This document shows, piece by piece, positions 51,008-58,609 of a stretch of 64,000 nt of DNA. The stretch is from assembly GCF_049856175.1 (NCBI RefSeq), contig NZ_JBNDNA010000003.1:124001-188000 (forward strand). Direction: 5' to 3'. Position numbers and translations under genes: made by a program. The notes beneath the pieces are model-generated. The model was not told the DNA's origin. It ran no database searches and saw nothing but the letters and a program-made list of their open reading frames with translations. Positions within the stretch are counted from its first letter, which is position 1. Every line of letters starts with the position of its first letter. The DNA is from JB111 sp049856175 (lineage in GTDB: Bacteria > Actinomycetota > Actinomycetes > Actinomycetales > Actinomycetaceae).

Positions 51008-52195
51008 TCAGTCGTGCAGGAGCTCGTCGGGGACGAGGACGGTGCCCTCCATGAGGCGACGTGCGGTGCGGTAGCCCGCCACGCTCGGCACCTGCCAGGA
51101 GCCGTCCTCGGCCTGGACGACCTCGGCGGAGAGCTCGAGGACGCCGGCAGTGTGGCCGATGAGGCAGGGGCCCGCCACGCCGCCGGACGCCTCGTGCACG
51201 ACGGTGCCCGGGATCGCCGAGGCCACCGCCGTGGCGATGCCACCGGTGAGCGCGTAGCTGCGGTGCAGCCGGCCCATCGACATCATGGCGGCGCGGATCG
51301 TCGTGCCCGTGGCGGCCTGGGTCGTGCCGTCGCTCAGCGCGTAGTCGCGCGGTGCGCCGACGAACGCGATCTTCGGCACCGAGGGCACCTCCTTCGTGGC
51401 GATCTCCACCGTCTCGGTGATGCCGGACAGTACGGCGGCCTGCGCGCGGACGGACTCGATGCGCGCGAGCAGCTCCGGGTCGCCGTCGATCTGGTCGGGG
51501 TGCTCGAGGCCGGTCAGGCCGAGGTCCTCCCAGCGCACGAACACCAACGGGTTGGCGGCGTCGACGATGGACACCTGGGCGGTGCCGGTGCCGGTGCCGG
51601 GCAGGTCCACGGTGTCCGTGACGTTGCCCGTGGGCAGCGTGGCCCCCGTGACGGCGCCGCCCGGCTCGATGTAGTCGAGCTGGATGCGTGCGCCGGTCCC
51701 CGGGACGCCGGGCAGGTGGAAGTCGCCGACCGGGTCGAACCGGCCGTCCCTCGTAGGGACGTGGGCGACGATCACCTTGTCCGTGTTGGTGTTGAGGAAC
51801 CGGACGATCGTCACGGGGTCCGTCGGGGTGACCAGGCCCTCGTCGACGGCGAACGGCCCGACCGCGGAGGAGATGTTCCCGCAGTTGCCTCTCCTGTCCA
51901 CGAGCGGACGGTCGATCGCCACCTGACCGAAGTCGTAGAGGACGTCGACGCCGCGCTCGCGACCGTCGGAGATCACGGCGACCTTGCTCGTCGTCGACGT
52001 CGCGCCGCCCAGGCCGTCGATCTGACGGCCGTACCGGTCGGGGGAGCCGTAGGCGGCGAGGATGAAGGCGTCCCGCCCGGCGGGGTCGGTGGGCAGGTCC
52101 CTCTCGTGGAAGAACACGGCCTTGCTGGTCCCACCCCGCATGATCACACCGGCTGCTCGCATCGACCAGGTCTCGCTCTCGTCCTTGAGTTGCAT
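51008..52195 (-). CDS. prpF: PrpF-family 2-methylaconitate/oxalomesaconate-type isomerase
   Basis: The 395-residue protein shows the PrpF signature MRGGTSKAVFF near the N-terminus, IDGLGGATSTTSKVAVI, then RRGNCGNISSAVGPFAVDEG with the catalytic Cys, and SGITETVEIA. It has two diaminopimelate-epimerase-like halves and shifts cis/trans or double-bond position of unsaturated tricarboxylates (2-methylaconitate in PrpF, 4-oxalomesaconate in GalD). No other prp gene is near, so a methylcitrate role is unlikely. ATG 52195 is chosen because the predicted transcription start is near 52213; ATG 52162 is possible. First gene of prpF-tctC-tctA. Confidence 0.85.
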   Translation of the reverse strand: MQLKDESETWSMRAAGVIMRGGTSKAVFFHERDLPTDPAGRDAFILAAYGSPDRYGRQIDGLGGATSTTSKVAVISDGRERGVDVLYDFGQVAIDRPLVDRRGNCGNISSAVGPFAVDEGLVTPTDPVTIVRFLNTNTDKVIVAHVPTRDGRFDPVGDFHLPGVPGTGARIQLDYIEPGGAVTGATLPTGNVTDTVDLPGTGTGTAQVSIVDAANPLVFVRWEDLGLTGLEHPDQIDGDPELLARIESVRAQAAVLSGITETVEIATKEVPSVPKIAFVGAPRDYALSDGTTQAATGTTIRAAMMSMGRLHRSYALTGGIATAVASAIPGTVVHEASGGVAGPCLIGHTAGVLELSAEVVQAEDGSWQVPSVAGYRTARRLMEGTVLVPDELLHD

Positions 52196-52248
52196 GCACG
52201 CTGCACGCTGGCTCCGTGCATCTTGCATGGTCGGTGAGGTCAACGCAA
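52190..52248 (-). promoter_or_regulatory. prpF promoter with paired TTGCAT operators (site 2)
   Basis: The promoter is TTGCGT (52248-52243), 17 bp, CAAGAT (52225-52220). TTGCAT boxes (+ strand) begin at 52190 and 52223, 33 bp apart exactly as at site 1. One overlaps the -10 and the other the chosen prpF start codon. Confidence 0.65.
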
Positions 52249-52268
52249 TCGATAGTTTCTCGAGCCAC

Positions 52269-52287
52269 CCTTAAGCAGCCCTTAAGG
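52269..52287. promoter_or_regulatory. LysR-type operator dyad
   Basis: CCTTAAGCAGCCCTTAAGG has perfect 7-bp arms around CAGCC, 8 bp before the lysR ATG and close to the prpF promoter. TTAA-N7-TTAA spacing is typical for LysR-type sites, and the AT-rich arms stand out. It probably serves autoregulation and prpF control. Confidence 0.6.
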
Positions 52288-52295
52288 TTTGTCGC

Positions 52296-53246
52296 ATGAG
52301 CCCGGACATCCATCAGATCCGCGTCGTCTCCGAGGTGGCGCGCTCGGGCAGCATGACGGCGGCCGCCAGGTCGATGGGCTACACCCTGTCCGCCATCTCC
52401 CAGCAGGTCCGGCGCCTCGAGTCCGAGATCGGGCTCGCCGTGCTCGAGCGGCACGCACGGGGCGCCCGCCTGACCGATGCCGGGCGGGCGGTGGTCGAGG
52501 CCGGCGGGGCGGTCGAGTCGCAGCTGGCCGCGCTCGACGACCGGCTGGCGGACATCGCCGGCCTGCGAGCAGGGACGCTCCGGCTCGCGACCTTCCCGAC
52601 CGCGGGAGCCGGTCTGCTCCCGGTCGCGATCACCCGCTTCGCCGCCCGGCACCCGGGCGTGACGCTGTCGCTGCGCAGCGCCCGCATCGGCGCGTTGCTC
52701 GACCTGCTGCGGGCGCGGGCCGTCGAGTCGGCCCTGCTGTGGGACTACGAGTGGACACGATTCGACGAGTCGGACCTGCACCTCGAGCTGCTCATGCGCG
52801 ACCCGACCGACCTGCTCGTCGCCGTCGGTCACCCGCTCGCCGGGGCGCCGAGCCTGCGCATGGCCGACCTGGCGGGCGAGCGCTGGATCACCCGCGCCGA
52901 GGGGCACCCCGTGGCCGACGTCCTGCGGCGCAGCGCGGTCGCCGCCGGGTTCGAGCCCACCGTCGCGTTCGAGGCGCACGACTACCAGGAGGTGCAGGGG
53001 ATGGTGGCGGTCGGTCTCGGTGTCGCCCTCGCGCCACGGCTCGCGACCGCGAACCTGCGCGCCGACGTCCGGGCGATCCCGCTGGGCGACGACGCCGCCC
53101 ATCGGCGGATCCTGCTCGCGCGCGACGCGCGGCGGGTGCCGGCGCCGCCGGAGCTCGCGATGCTGGAGGTGCTCAGGGGCGTCTCGACGGAGGTGGCCGG
53201 CCAGCTGCGTCCGGGATCGCGCGAGTCGAGGGCGGGCTCCCGCTGA
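52296..53246 (+). CDS. LysR-type transcriptional regulator
   Basis: The 316-residue regulator has the winged helix-turn-helix HQIRVVSEVARSGSMTAAARSMGYTLSAISQQVRRLESEIG (5-45) and a substrate-binding domain with two Rossmann-like lobes (TLRLATFPTAGAGLLPVAITRFAARHPGV; VQGMVAVGLGVALAPRLA). It is divergent from prpF-tctC-tctA and is expected to activate that operon with a carboxylate inducer. ATG 52296 lies 8 bp from the dyad. Together with the GntR protein it gives the cluster dual control. Confidence 0.9.
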   Translation: MSPDIHQIRVVSEVARSGSMTAAARSMGYTLSAISQQVRRLESEIGLAVLERHARGARLTDAGRAVVEAGGAVESQLAALDDRLADIAGLRAGTLRLATFPTAGAGLLPVAITRFAARHPGVTLSLRSARIGALLDLLRARAVESALLWDYEWTRFDESDLHLELLMRDPTDLLVAVGHPLAGAPSLRMADLAGERWITRAEGHPVADVLRRSAVAAGFEPTVAFEAHDYQEVQGMVAVGLGVALAPRLATANLRADVRAIPLGDDAAHRRILLARDARRVPAPPELAMLEVLRGVSTEVAGQLRPGSRESRAGSR

Positions 53247-53332
53247 ACGCACCCGGTGGCGCGCGCCCTGCTCGCCGACCTGCGACTCCGGTCGTCGAGG
53301 ATCGGCGGCTCCGATCATCCGAACGGCCGCCC

Positions 53333-53369
53333 TTGCCGCCCGGACCCACGTTGCATACAATTTGCATCC
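53333..53369 (+). promoter_or_regulatory. Flavoprotein-2 promoter with paired TTGCAT operators (site 3)
   Basis: TTGCCG (53333-53338), 17 bp, TACAAT (53356-53361) is a good sigma-A promoter. TTGCATACAA (53351-53360) overlaps the -10 and a second TTGCAT begins at 53362, 11 bp on, one helical turn. Confidence 0.7.
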
Positions 53370-53434
53370 GGCGGCTGCCGGGGCGACCCGCGTCGCTGTG
53401 CCCCGGCCCCACCGACACTCCCGAGGACGCCACC

Positions 53435-54922
53435 ATGACTGCAGAGACCAGCTCGCCCGGAACGACCGACGTCGTCGTCGTCGGCGGAGGCAACGCCGCC
53501 TTCGTCGCGGCGCTCGCTGCCGCGGACCGCGGCCGGAGCGTCGTGCTCCTCGAGGCCGCCGTCGACGGCGAGGAGGGTGGCAACAGCTTCTACACCGCCG
53601 GCGCCACCCGCATCGTCCACGACGGTCTCGCCGACCTGACGAGCCTGGTCGAGCCGGACGAGCGGCACGCGACCACGGAGGTCCCGCCCTACACCGAGGC
53701 CGACTACGTGGGCGACCTGGAGAAGGTGACCGCCGGGCGCAACGACCCCGAGCTGAGCCGGGTGCTGGCCGCCGAGTCGCGCGAGGTCCTCCAGTGGCTC
53801 AAGGACTCCCACGGCGCGCGCTACCGCCTGATGTACGAGCGTCAGGCCTACGAGCGCGACGGCGGCGGCTACCTCTTCTGGGGCGGCCTCCACGTGGGCA
53901 ACGTCGGCGGCGGGGTCGGACTGATCCGCGACCACCAGGCCGCCGCGGAGCGCGCGGGTATCGACGTCCGGTACGGCCACCGCGTGACCGAGCTCGTCAG
54001 CGGCGACGGTGCCGTTCGGGGCGTGGTCGCCGAGACCGCCGACGGCGGGCGCGTCGAGATCACCGCCGAGTCCGTCGTCATCGCGTCCGGCGGCTTCGAG
54101 GCGAACCCGGAGATGCGCGAGAAGCACCTCGGGCAGGGATGGGGCGGCGCGAAGCTGCGCGGCACCCCGCACAACACGGGCACCATGCTCGAGCGCGCCC
54201 TGGACCTCGGCGCAGGCACGAACGGTGACTGGGGCTCGTGCCACGCGGTCGCGTGGGACGCATGGGCCGAGGACAACGAGTCCAACCGCGAGCTCACCAA
54301 CCGGCTCACCCGCGGCGGATACCCGCTGGGCATCGTCGTCAACATCGAGGGGCGCCGGTTCGTCGACGAGGGCGCGGACTTCCGCAACTACACCTACGCC
54401 AAGTACGGCGCGGAGATCCTCCGCCAGCCCGGCGCGATCGCCTTCCAGGTCTTCGACTCGACCCAGCGCCCGCTCCTGCGCACCGAGGAGTACGACATGC
54501 CGGGCGTCGGCGTCGTCGTCGCGGACACGCTCGAGGAGCTGGGCGAGGGGATGGGGGTCGACGTCGACGCGTTCGCCGCGACGGTGCGCGAGTTCAACGC
54601 GAGCATCGACCGCTCGATCCCGGCGGACCCGACCGTCAAGGACGGACGGCGGGCCGCGGTCGAGCCCCCGAAGAGCAACTGGGCGCTGCCGATCGAGGAG
54701 GGCCCGTTCTACGCCTTCCCGGTCACGTGCGGCATCACCTTCACGTTCGGCGGGCTCGCCACCGACACCCACGGCCGGGTGCTCGACGGTGCCGGCGAGC
54801 ACATCGCAGGCCTGTACGCGTGCGGAGAGGCGCTCGGCGGTCTGTTCGCCGGGAACTACCCGGGCGGGTCGGGCCTGGCCGCGGGGGCGGTCTTCGGCCG
54901 TCGGGCAGGCACCCTGGCCTGA
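53435..54922 (+). CDS. FAD-dependent tricarballylate dehydrogenase-like protein (paralogue 2)
   Basis: The 495-residue flavoprotein is paralogous to the 43710-45254 product along its length: VVVGGGNAAFVAALAAADRGRSVVLLE, EGGNSFYTAGATRI, SGGFEANPEMREKHLGQGWGGAKLRGTPHNTG, then CGITFTFGGLATDTHGRVLD and GLYACGEALGGLFAGNYPGGSGL. It is predicted to oxidise or reduce a C-C bond of a polycarboxylate. ATG 53435 follows GAGGACG. Its stop lies 32 nt before the Ldh2-type dehydrogenase, with which it forms an operon under TTGCAT control. Confidence 0.85.
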   Translation: MTAETSSPGTTDVVVVGGGNAAFVAALAAADRGRSVVLLEAAVDGEEGGNSFYTAGATRIVHDGLADLTSLVEPDERHATTEVPPYTEADYVGDLEKVTAGRNDPELSRVLAAESREVLQWLKDSHGARYRLMYERQAYERDGGGYLFWGGLHVGNVGGGVGLIRDHQAAAERAGIDVRYGHRVTELVSGDGAVRGVVAETADGGRVEITAESVVIASGGFEANPEMREKHLGQGWGGAKLRGTPHNTGTMLERALDLGAGTNGDWGSCHAVAWDAWAEDNESNRELTNRLTRGGYPLGIVVNIEGRRFVDEGADFRNYTYAKYGAEILRQPGAIAFQVFDSTQRPLLRTEEYDMPGVGVVVADTLEELGEGMGVDVDAFAATVREFNASIDRSIPADPTVKDGRRAAVEPPKSNWALPIEEGPFYAFPVTCGITFTFGGLATDTHGRVLDGAGEHIAGLYACGEALGGLFAGNYPGGSGLAAGAVFGRRAGTLA

Positions 54923-54954
54923 GCACGGTGGGCGAAGCGGACCAGGAGGTGCCG

Positions 54955-56031
54955 GTGGGCGAGCCGGGTGCGCGGTACGCACCGGGCGAGCTGGAGCGCG
55001 TGGCCGCCGGGATCCTCCGTGCGCTCGGCGTCCCCGGGGTCGACGCCGACCTCGTCGCGGACTCCCTCGTCCAGGCCGAGGTGTGGGGGCACAGCTCGCA
55101 CGGGCTGCTGCGCCTGCCCTGGTACGTGGCCAGGCTGCGCAGCGGTGCCGTGCGTGCCGACGCCGCAGAGACCGTCCTGGTCGACACCGGGCCGCTGGTG
55201 CTCCTCGACGCCGCCGACGGCATCGGTCAGGTGATGGTCGAGCGGGCCCAACGGCTCGCGGTGGACCGGGCGCGCCGGTTCGGCATCGCCGGCGTCGGTG
55301 TGCGGCGTTCCAACCACTTCGGCACGGCCATGTACTTCACGCGCCGGGCAGCCGAGCGGGGCTGCGTGACCATCCTGTCGACCAACTCCTCGCCGGCCAT
55401 GGCGCCGTGGGGCGGGAAGGAGAAGCGCGTCGGGTCGAACCCCTGGTCCGTCGCGGCGCCCTGGCGCGACGGCGTGATCTCGCTCGACGTCTCGAACACC
55501 GCCGTTGCGCGCGGCAAGCTCTACCTCGCGAAGCAGCGGGGGCACGACATCCCCCCGGACTGGGCGATCGCGGCCGACGGCTCGCCCACCACCGACCCGG
55601 GCGAGGGGATCGCGGGGACGATCCTGCCGATGGCCGGGCACAAGGGCTACGCCATCAGCTTCATGATGGATCTGCTCTCGGGCGCCCTGACCGGCAGCTC
55701 GGTGGGTACGTCCGTCGTCGGTCCCTACGTCCCCGACGGCGCCGGCGGAGTGGGGCACCTCGTCCTCGCGATCGACGTCGCGGCCATGGGGCCGGTGGAG
55801 GACTACGACGCCCGCGTGCAGCAGATGGTCGACGAGGTGCGCTCATCGCCGCTCGCGGCCGGGCACGCGCGGATCCACTACCCCGGCGAGATCGAGGACC
55901 TCGCGGCCGAGGCCGTGCGGGAGGCCGGCGGGCTCACCCTGCCGGCGCGGACCGTCGAGGAGCTGACCGGCCTCGCCGCGGAGCTCGGGGTGGCGGCCCC
56001 GAGGGCGACGGACGCGCCCGGCGCGGACTGA
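54955..56031 (+). CDS. Malate/lactate/ureidoglycolate-type (Ldh2) dehydrogenase
   Basis: The 358-residue NAD(P)-dependent enzyme belongs to the Ldh2/YlbC family, unrelated to LDH or MDH of the Rossmann type. VWGHSSHGLLRLPWYVARLR (catalytic His), GVRRSNHFGTAMYFTRRAAE, TNSSPAMAPWGGKEKRVGSNPWSVAAP and AGHKGYAISFMMDLLSGALTG (cofactor loop) are conserved. It interconverts a 2-hydroxyacid and 2-oxoacid of the dicarboxylate type. GTG 54955 is chosen since AGGAGG lies 5 nt upstream; in-frame GTGs at 54928 and 54949 precede it. Second gene of the flavoprotein-2 operon. Confidence 0.88.
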   Translation: MGEPGARYAPGELERVAAGILRALGVPGVDADLVADSLVQAEVWGHSSHGLLRLPWYVARLRSGAVRADAAETVLVDTGPLVLLDAADGIGQVMVERAQRLAVDRARRFGIAGVGVRRSNHFGTAMYFTRRAAERGCVTILSTNSSPAMAPWGGKEKRVGSNPWSVAAPWRDGVISLDVSNTAVARGKLYLAKQRGHDIPPDWAIAADGSPTTDPGEGIAGTILPMAGHKGYAISFMMDLLSGALTGSSVGTSVVGPYVPDGAGGVGHLVLAIDVAAMGPVEDYDARVQQMVDEVRSSPLAAGHARIHYPGEIEDLAAEAVREAGGLTLPARTVEELTGLAAELGVAAPRATDAPGAD

Positions 56032-56053
56032 CGCGGGATCCGTCCGGCGCGGA

Positions 56054-56106
56054 GGCCCGAGGAGTGTCGGCGGTGGGGTGGCGCCCGACGTGCCCGGGAG
56101 GCACGG
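56054..56106. repeat. Direct repeat copy 1, left border of the second module
   Basis: About 53 bp match 63534-63586 in the same orientation with roughly seven mismatches; the core 30 bp (56071-56100) differs at two positions. It lies between the ldh2-type gene and gntR-2, just outside the second module. Confidence 0.85.
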
Positions 56107-56111
56107 GCACG
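56089..56111. terminator. Hairpin between convergent genes
   Basis: CGTGCCCG (56089-56096) and CGGGCACG (56104-56111) form an 8-bp perfect stem with a 7-nt loop, at the end of the repeat. It could end transcription of the flavoprotein-2 operon and of gntR-2. Confidence 0.5.
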
Positions 56112-56136
56112 TCCGGCCGCGAAGGACGGTCCGGGA

Positions 56137-56928
56137 TCAGGCGAGTCGCTGCGTGTCCCGGTCGTCGCCGTCGCCCTCCTCGCCCTCCTCGGCGAGGGTC
56201 TCGAGCGATGCGAGCCCGCGCATGACGATGCTCCGGGACAGGGCGCGCGCCGTCGGCACGTCGTCCTCCTCGTAGGCGAGGATCAGCCGGCCGTGGTCGA
56301 AGTGCGACCGGCCGAGCCGGTCCGCGGTGAGGCCCCGTCGCCGCAGGATCATGGCGCGCAGCGCGATGACGTCGTGGAGCTCCTTGAGGAGCGCGTTGTC
56401 CGCGCCGTCCAGCTCGGTCTCACGGAACGCGACGTTGAGCCAGAGCGTCGTGGTCAGATCGCCCCGCTCGGCCGCCTCAGCCATGCGCGCGTGGATGCGG
56501 TGCATGGTCTCGACGTGCTCGGGCCGGGCGCGGTCGACGAAGTGCTGCGCGGCCGAGCCGTAGAGCAGCGCGCGCATCTCGTAGATCTCGCGGATCTCCT
56601 CGATGCTGCTGGTGCGGACCGTCGGCCGACGCCGAGGCGGGACCACGACGAGCCCGCTGCGCTCGAGCGCTCCGAGCGCGTCGCGCACCGGTGAGCGGCT
56701 CGTGCCGAACCGTTCGGCGATTCCGACGGAGTTCAGGTCCGTCGACGGCGGCAGGTCGCCCTCGATGATCTGGCGGGCGATGGTGACGGCGATGTCCTGC
56801 GCGGACGGGGAGGCCGAGACCTGCAGGCTGCGCGACAGGATGAAGGTCGAGAGCTGGGCGAGCGTGAGCTCGGTGCCGCCGAGCCGCACGACGAGGTCGT
56901 CGTCGGCCGCTCCCGTCCTCCCTGACAT
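56137..56928 (-). CDS. GntR-family regulator, FCD subfamily (second)
   Basis: The 263-residue regulator has an unusual N-terminal ~40-residue extension, then the winged helix QDIAVTIARQIIEGDLPPSTDLNSVGIAERFGTSRSPVRDALGALERSG (about 44-92) and an FCD domain with NVAFRETELDGADNALL and SHFDHGRLILAYEE as effector/metal region. An acidic tail closes it. TATGCT lies 6 nt before ATG 56928 (leaderless). It is divergent from the aldehyde dehydrogenase operon and likely binds the TGTCGACA dyads between them. Confidence 0.88.
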   Translation of the reverse strand: MSGRTGAADDDLVVRLGGTELTLAQLSTFILSRSLQVSASPSAQDIAVTIARQIIEGDLPPSTDLNSVGIAERFGTSRSPVRDALGALERSGLVVVPPRRRPTVRTSSIEEIREIYEMRALLYGSAAQHFVDRARPEHVETMHRIHARMAEAAERGDLTTTLWLNVAFRETELDGADNALLKELHDVIALRAMILRRRGLTADRLGRSHFDHGRLILAYEEDDVPTARALSRSIVMRGLASLETLAEEGEEGDGDDRDTQRLA

Positions 56929-56969
56929 GCGCCCAGCATAGCGCAGTCATCACAGTCGCTGCCCCAAAC

Positions 56970-57052
56970 TGTCGACAGAAGATGCCGAGGGTGTTGACAG
57001 ACTGCCGGCCGATCCGTAACTTCCTTGCCACCCACCCGGCTAAGTGTCGACA
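56970..57052. promoter_or_regulatory. Promoter and TGTCGACA operators of the second module
   Basis: TTGACA (56994-56999), 17 bp, TAACTT (57017-57022) is a near-consensus promoter for the aldehyde dehydrogenase operon. TGTCGACA occurs at 56970-56977 and 57045-57052, 75 bp apart (about seven turns), with a degenerate TGTTGACA (56992-56999) on the -35. The paired palindromes around the promoter suit repression by looping through the GntR-2 dimer. Confidence 0.7.
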
Positions 57053-57124
57053 CAATGGCGTGACGTTGTCGCGGACCGTCGCCATGGGACCGGGTCCACC
57101 CCGTTCGACGACGAAAGAGGGAAC

Positions 57125-58609
57125 GTGCGCGAGCACCTGGTCCACATCGACGGCGAGAGGCGTCCGTCCGCGAGCGGACGGACGCTCGAGGCCACCGACC
57201 CCTACACCGGAGAGGTCCTGGGGACGATCCCCGACTGCGACGCCGCCGACGTCGCCGACGCGATCGCCGCGGCCCGTGCCGCCTTCGACGGCGGTTGGCG
57301 CACGACGCCGGGCATCGAGCGGGCGCGGCTCCTGCACGTCCTGGCGGACGCGATCGACGCGCACGCCGAGGAGATCGGTGCGATCGAGACCCGGGACAAC
57401 GGCAAGCTGCTCACCGAGACCGTCGGCCAGGCGCGTTTCGCCGCCCGGAACTACCGATTCTTCGCCGGCTACGCCGACAAGCTCTACGGCCGGACGATCC
57501 CGCTCGACCGCCCCGGGATGCTCGACTACACGCTCCGCGAGCCCGTCGGCGTGGCCGCCCTCATCACGGCCTGGAACTCGCCGATGCAGCTTCTCGCCAA
57601 CAAGCTGGCTCCCGCGCTCGCCGCCGGGTGCACGGTGGTCGTCAAGCCCTCGGAGCACGCGAGCCTGTCGACCCTCCGGCTCGCCGAGCTCGTCGATGAG
57701 GTCGGCTTCCCGCCCGGGGTCGTCAACGTCGTCACCGGCGCGGCCGAGTGCGGACGGGCCCTGTCGGGCTCGACCGCGGTCGACACGGTGAGCTTCACCG
57801 GCTCGGTCGGCACCGGTGCCGCCATCGCGCAGACCTGCGCGGCCAACCACGTGCCCGTCACGCTCGAGCTCGGCGGCAAGTCGCCGAACATCGTCTTCGA
57901 GGACGCGGACGTCGACCGGGCGCTCGCGGGCGCGCTCGCCGGGATCTTCTCGGCCGGTGGGCAGACCTGCATCGCCGGCTCCCGGATCCTCGTCCAGGAC
58001 TCCGTCCACGACGAGCTCGTCGAGCGCCTTGCCCGGCGCGCGTCCCGGATCCGCCTCGGCGACCCGCGCGACCCGGGCACCCAGATGGGCCCGGTCGCGA
58101 ACGAGCCGCAGCGCGACCGCATCCTCGGCGCGATCGAGGCGGGCCGATCCTCGGGGGCCCGCGACCTCTCGGCCGAGCAGCCTGCCGCGGACCTGCCGGA
58201 CAAGGGCCTGTTCGTCCGGCCCACGGTCTTCGCCGACGTCGACAACAGCTCGCCCCTCGCCAGGGAGGAGATCTTCGGGCCCGTCGCGTCGGTCATCCGG
58301 TTCCGGGACGAGGCCGAGGCGATCGCGCTGGCCAACGACTCCGAGTTCGGGCTCGCCTCGGGTATCTGGACCACCGACCTCTCCCGGGCGCACCGGGTCG
58401 CCGCGCGGCTCGTCGCGGGAACGGTCTGGGTCAACACCTACCGCGCGAGCGCCGCGCAGGCGCCGTTCGGCGGCGTGCGCCGCTCCGGCCACGGCCGCGA
58501 ACGGGGCGAGGAGGCCCTCGACGAGTACCTGCGCGTGAAGAACGTCATGGTCGACCTGTCCGCCGACTACCACGACAGCTTCGAGGAGACGGGAGCGGGC
58601 GATGAGTGA
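57125..58609 (+). CDS. NAD(P)-dependent aldehyde dehydrogenase
   Basis: The 494-residue enzyme has the full ALDH set: AWNSPMQLLANKLAPALAAGCTVVVKPSE for cofactor binding, FTGSVGTGAAI, catalytic Glu in LELGGKSPN, nucleophile Cys in SAGGQTCIAGSRI, and EEIFGPVASVIRF with PFGGVRRSGHGRERGEEALDEY at the end. It oxidises an aldehyde to its acid; the closest subgroups handle betaine, semialdehyde or aromatic aldehydes, so no substrate is named. GTG 57125 follows AGAGGG. It overlaps the next gene by 8 nt. Confidence 0.93.
   Translation: MREHLVHIDGERRPSASGRTLEATDPYTGEVLGTIPDCDAADVADAIAAARAAFDGGWRTTPGIERARLLHVLADAIDAHAEEIGAIETRDNGKLLTETVGQARFAARNYRFFAGYADKLYGRTIPLDRPGMLDYTLREPVGVAALITAWNSPMQLLANKLAPALAAGCTVVVKPSEHASLSTLRLAELVDEVGFPPGVVNVVTGAAECGRALSGSTAVDTVSFTGSVGTGAAIAQTCAANHVPVTLELGGKSPNIVFEDADVDRALAGALAGIFSAGGQTCIAGSRILVQDSVHDELVERLARRASRIRLGDPRDPGTQMGPVANEPQRDRILGAIEAGRSSGARDLSAEQPAADLPDKGLFVRPTVFADVDNSSPLAREEIFGPVASVIRFRDEAEAIALANDSEFGLASGIWTTDLSRAHRVAARLVAGTVWVNTYRASAAQAPFGGVRRSGHGRERGEEALDEYLRVKNVMVDLSADYHDSFEETGAGDE

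Noticed and set aside
51008..52243. prpF start at 52243
   Set aside because: It lies inside the predicted -10 to -35 region, upstream of the expected transcription start.
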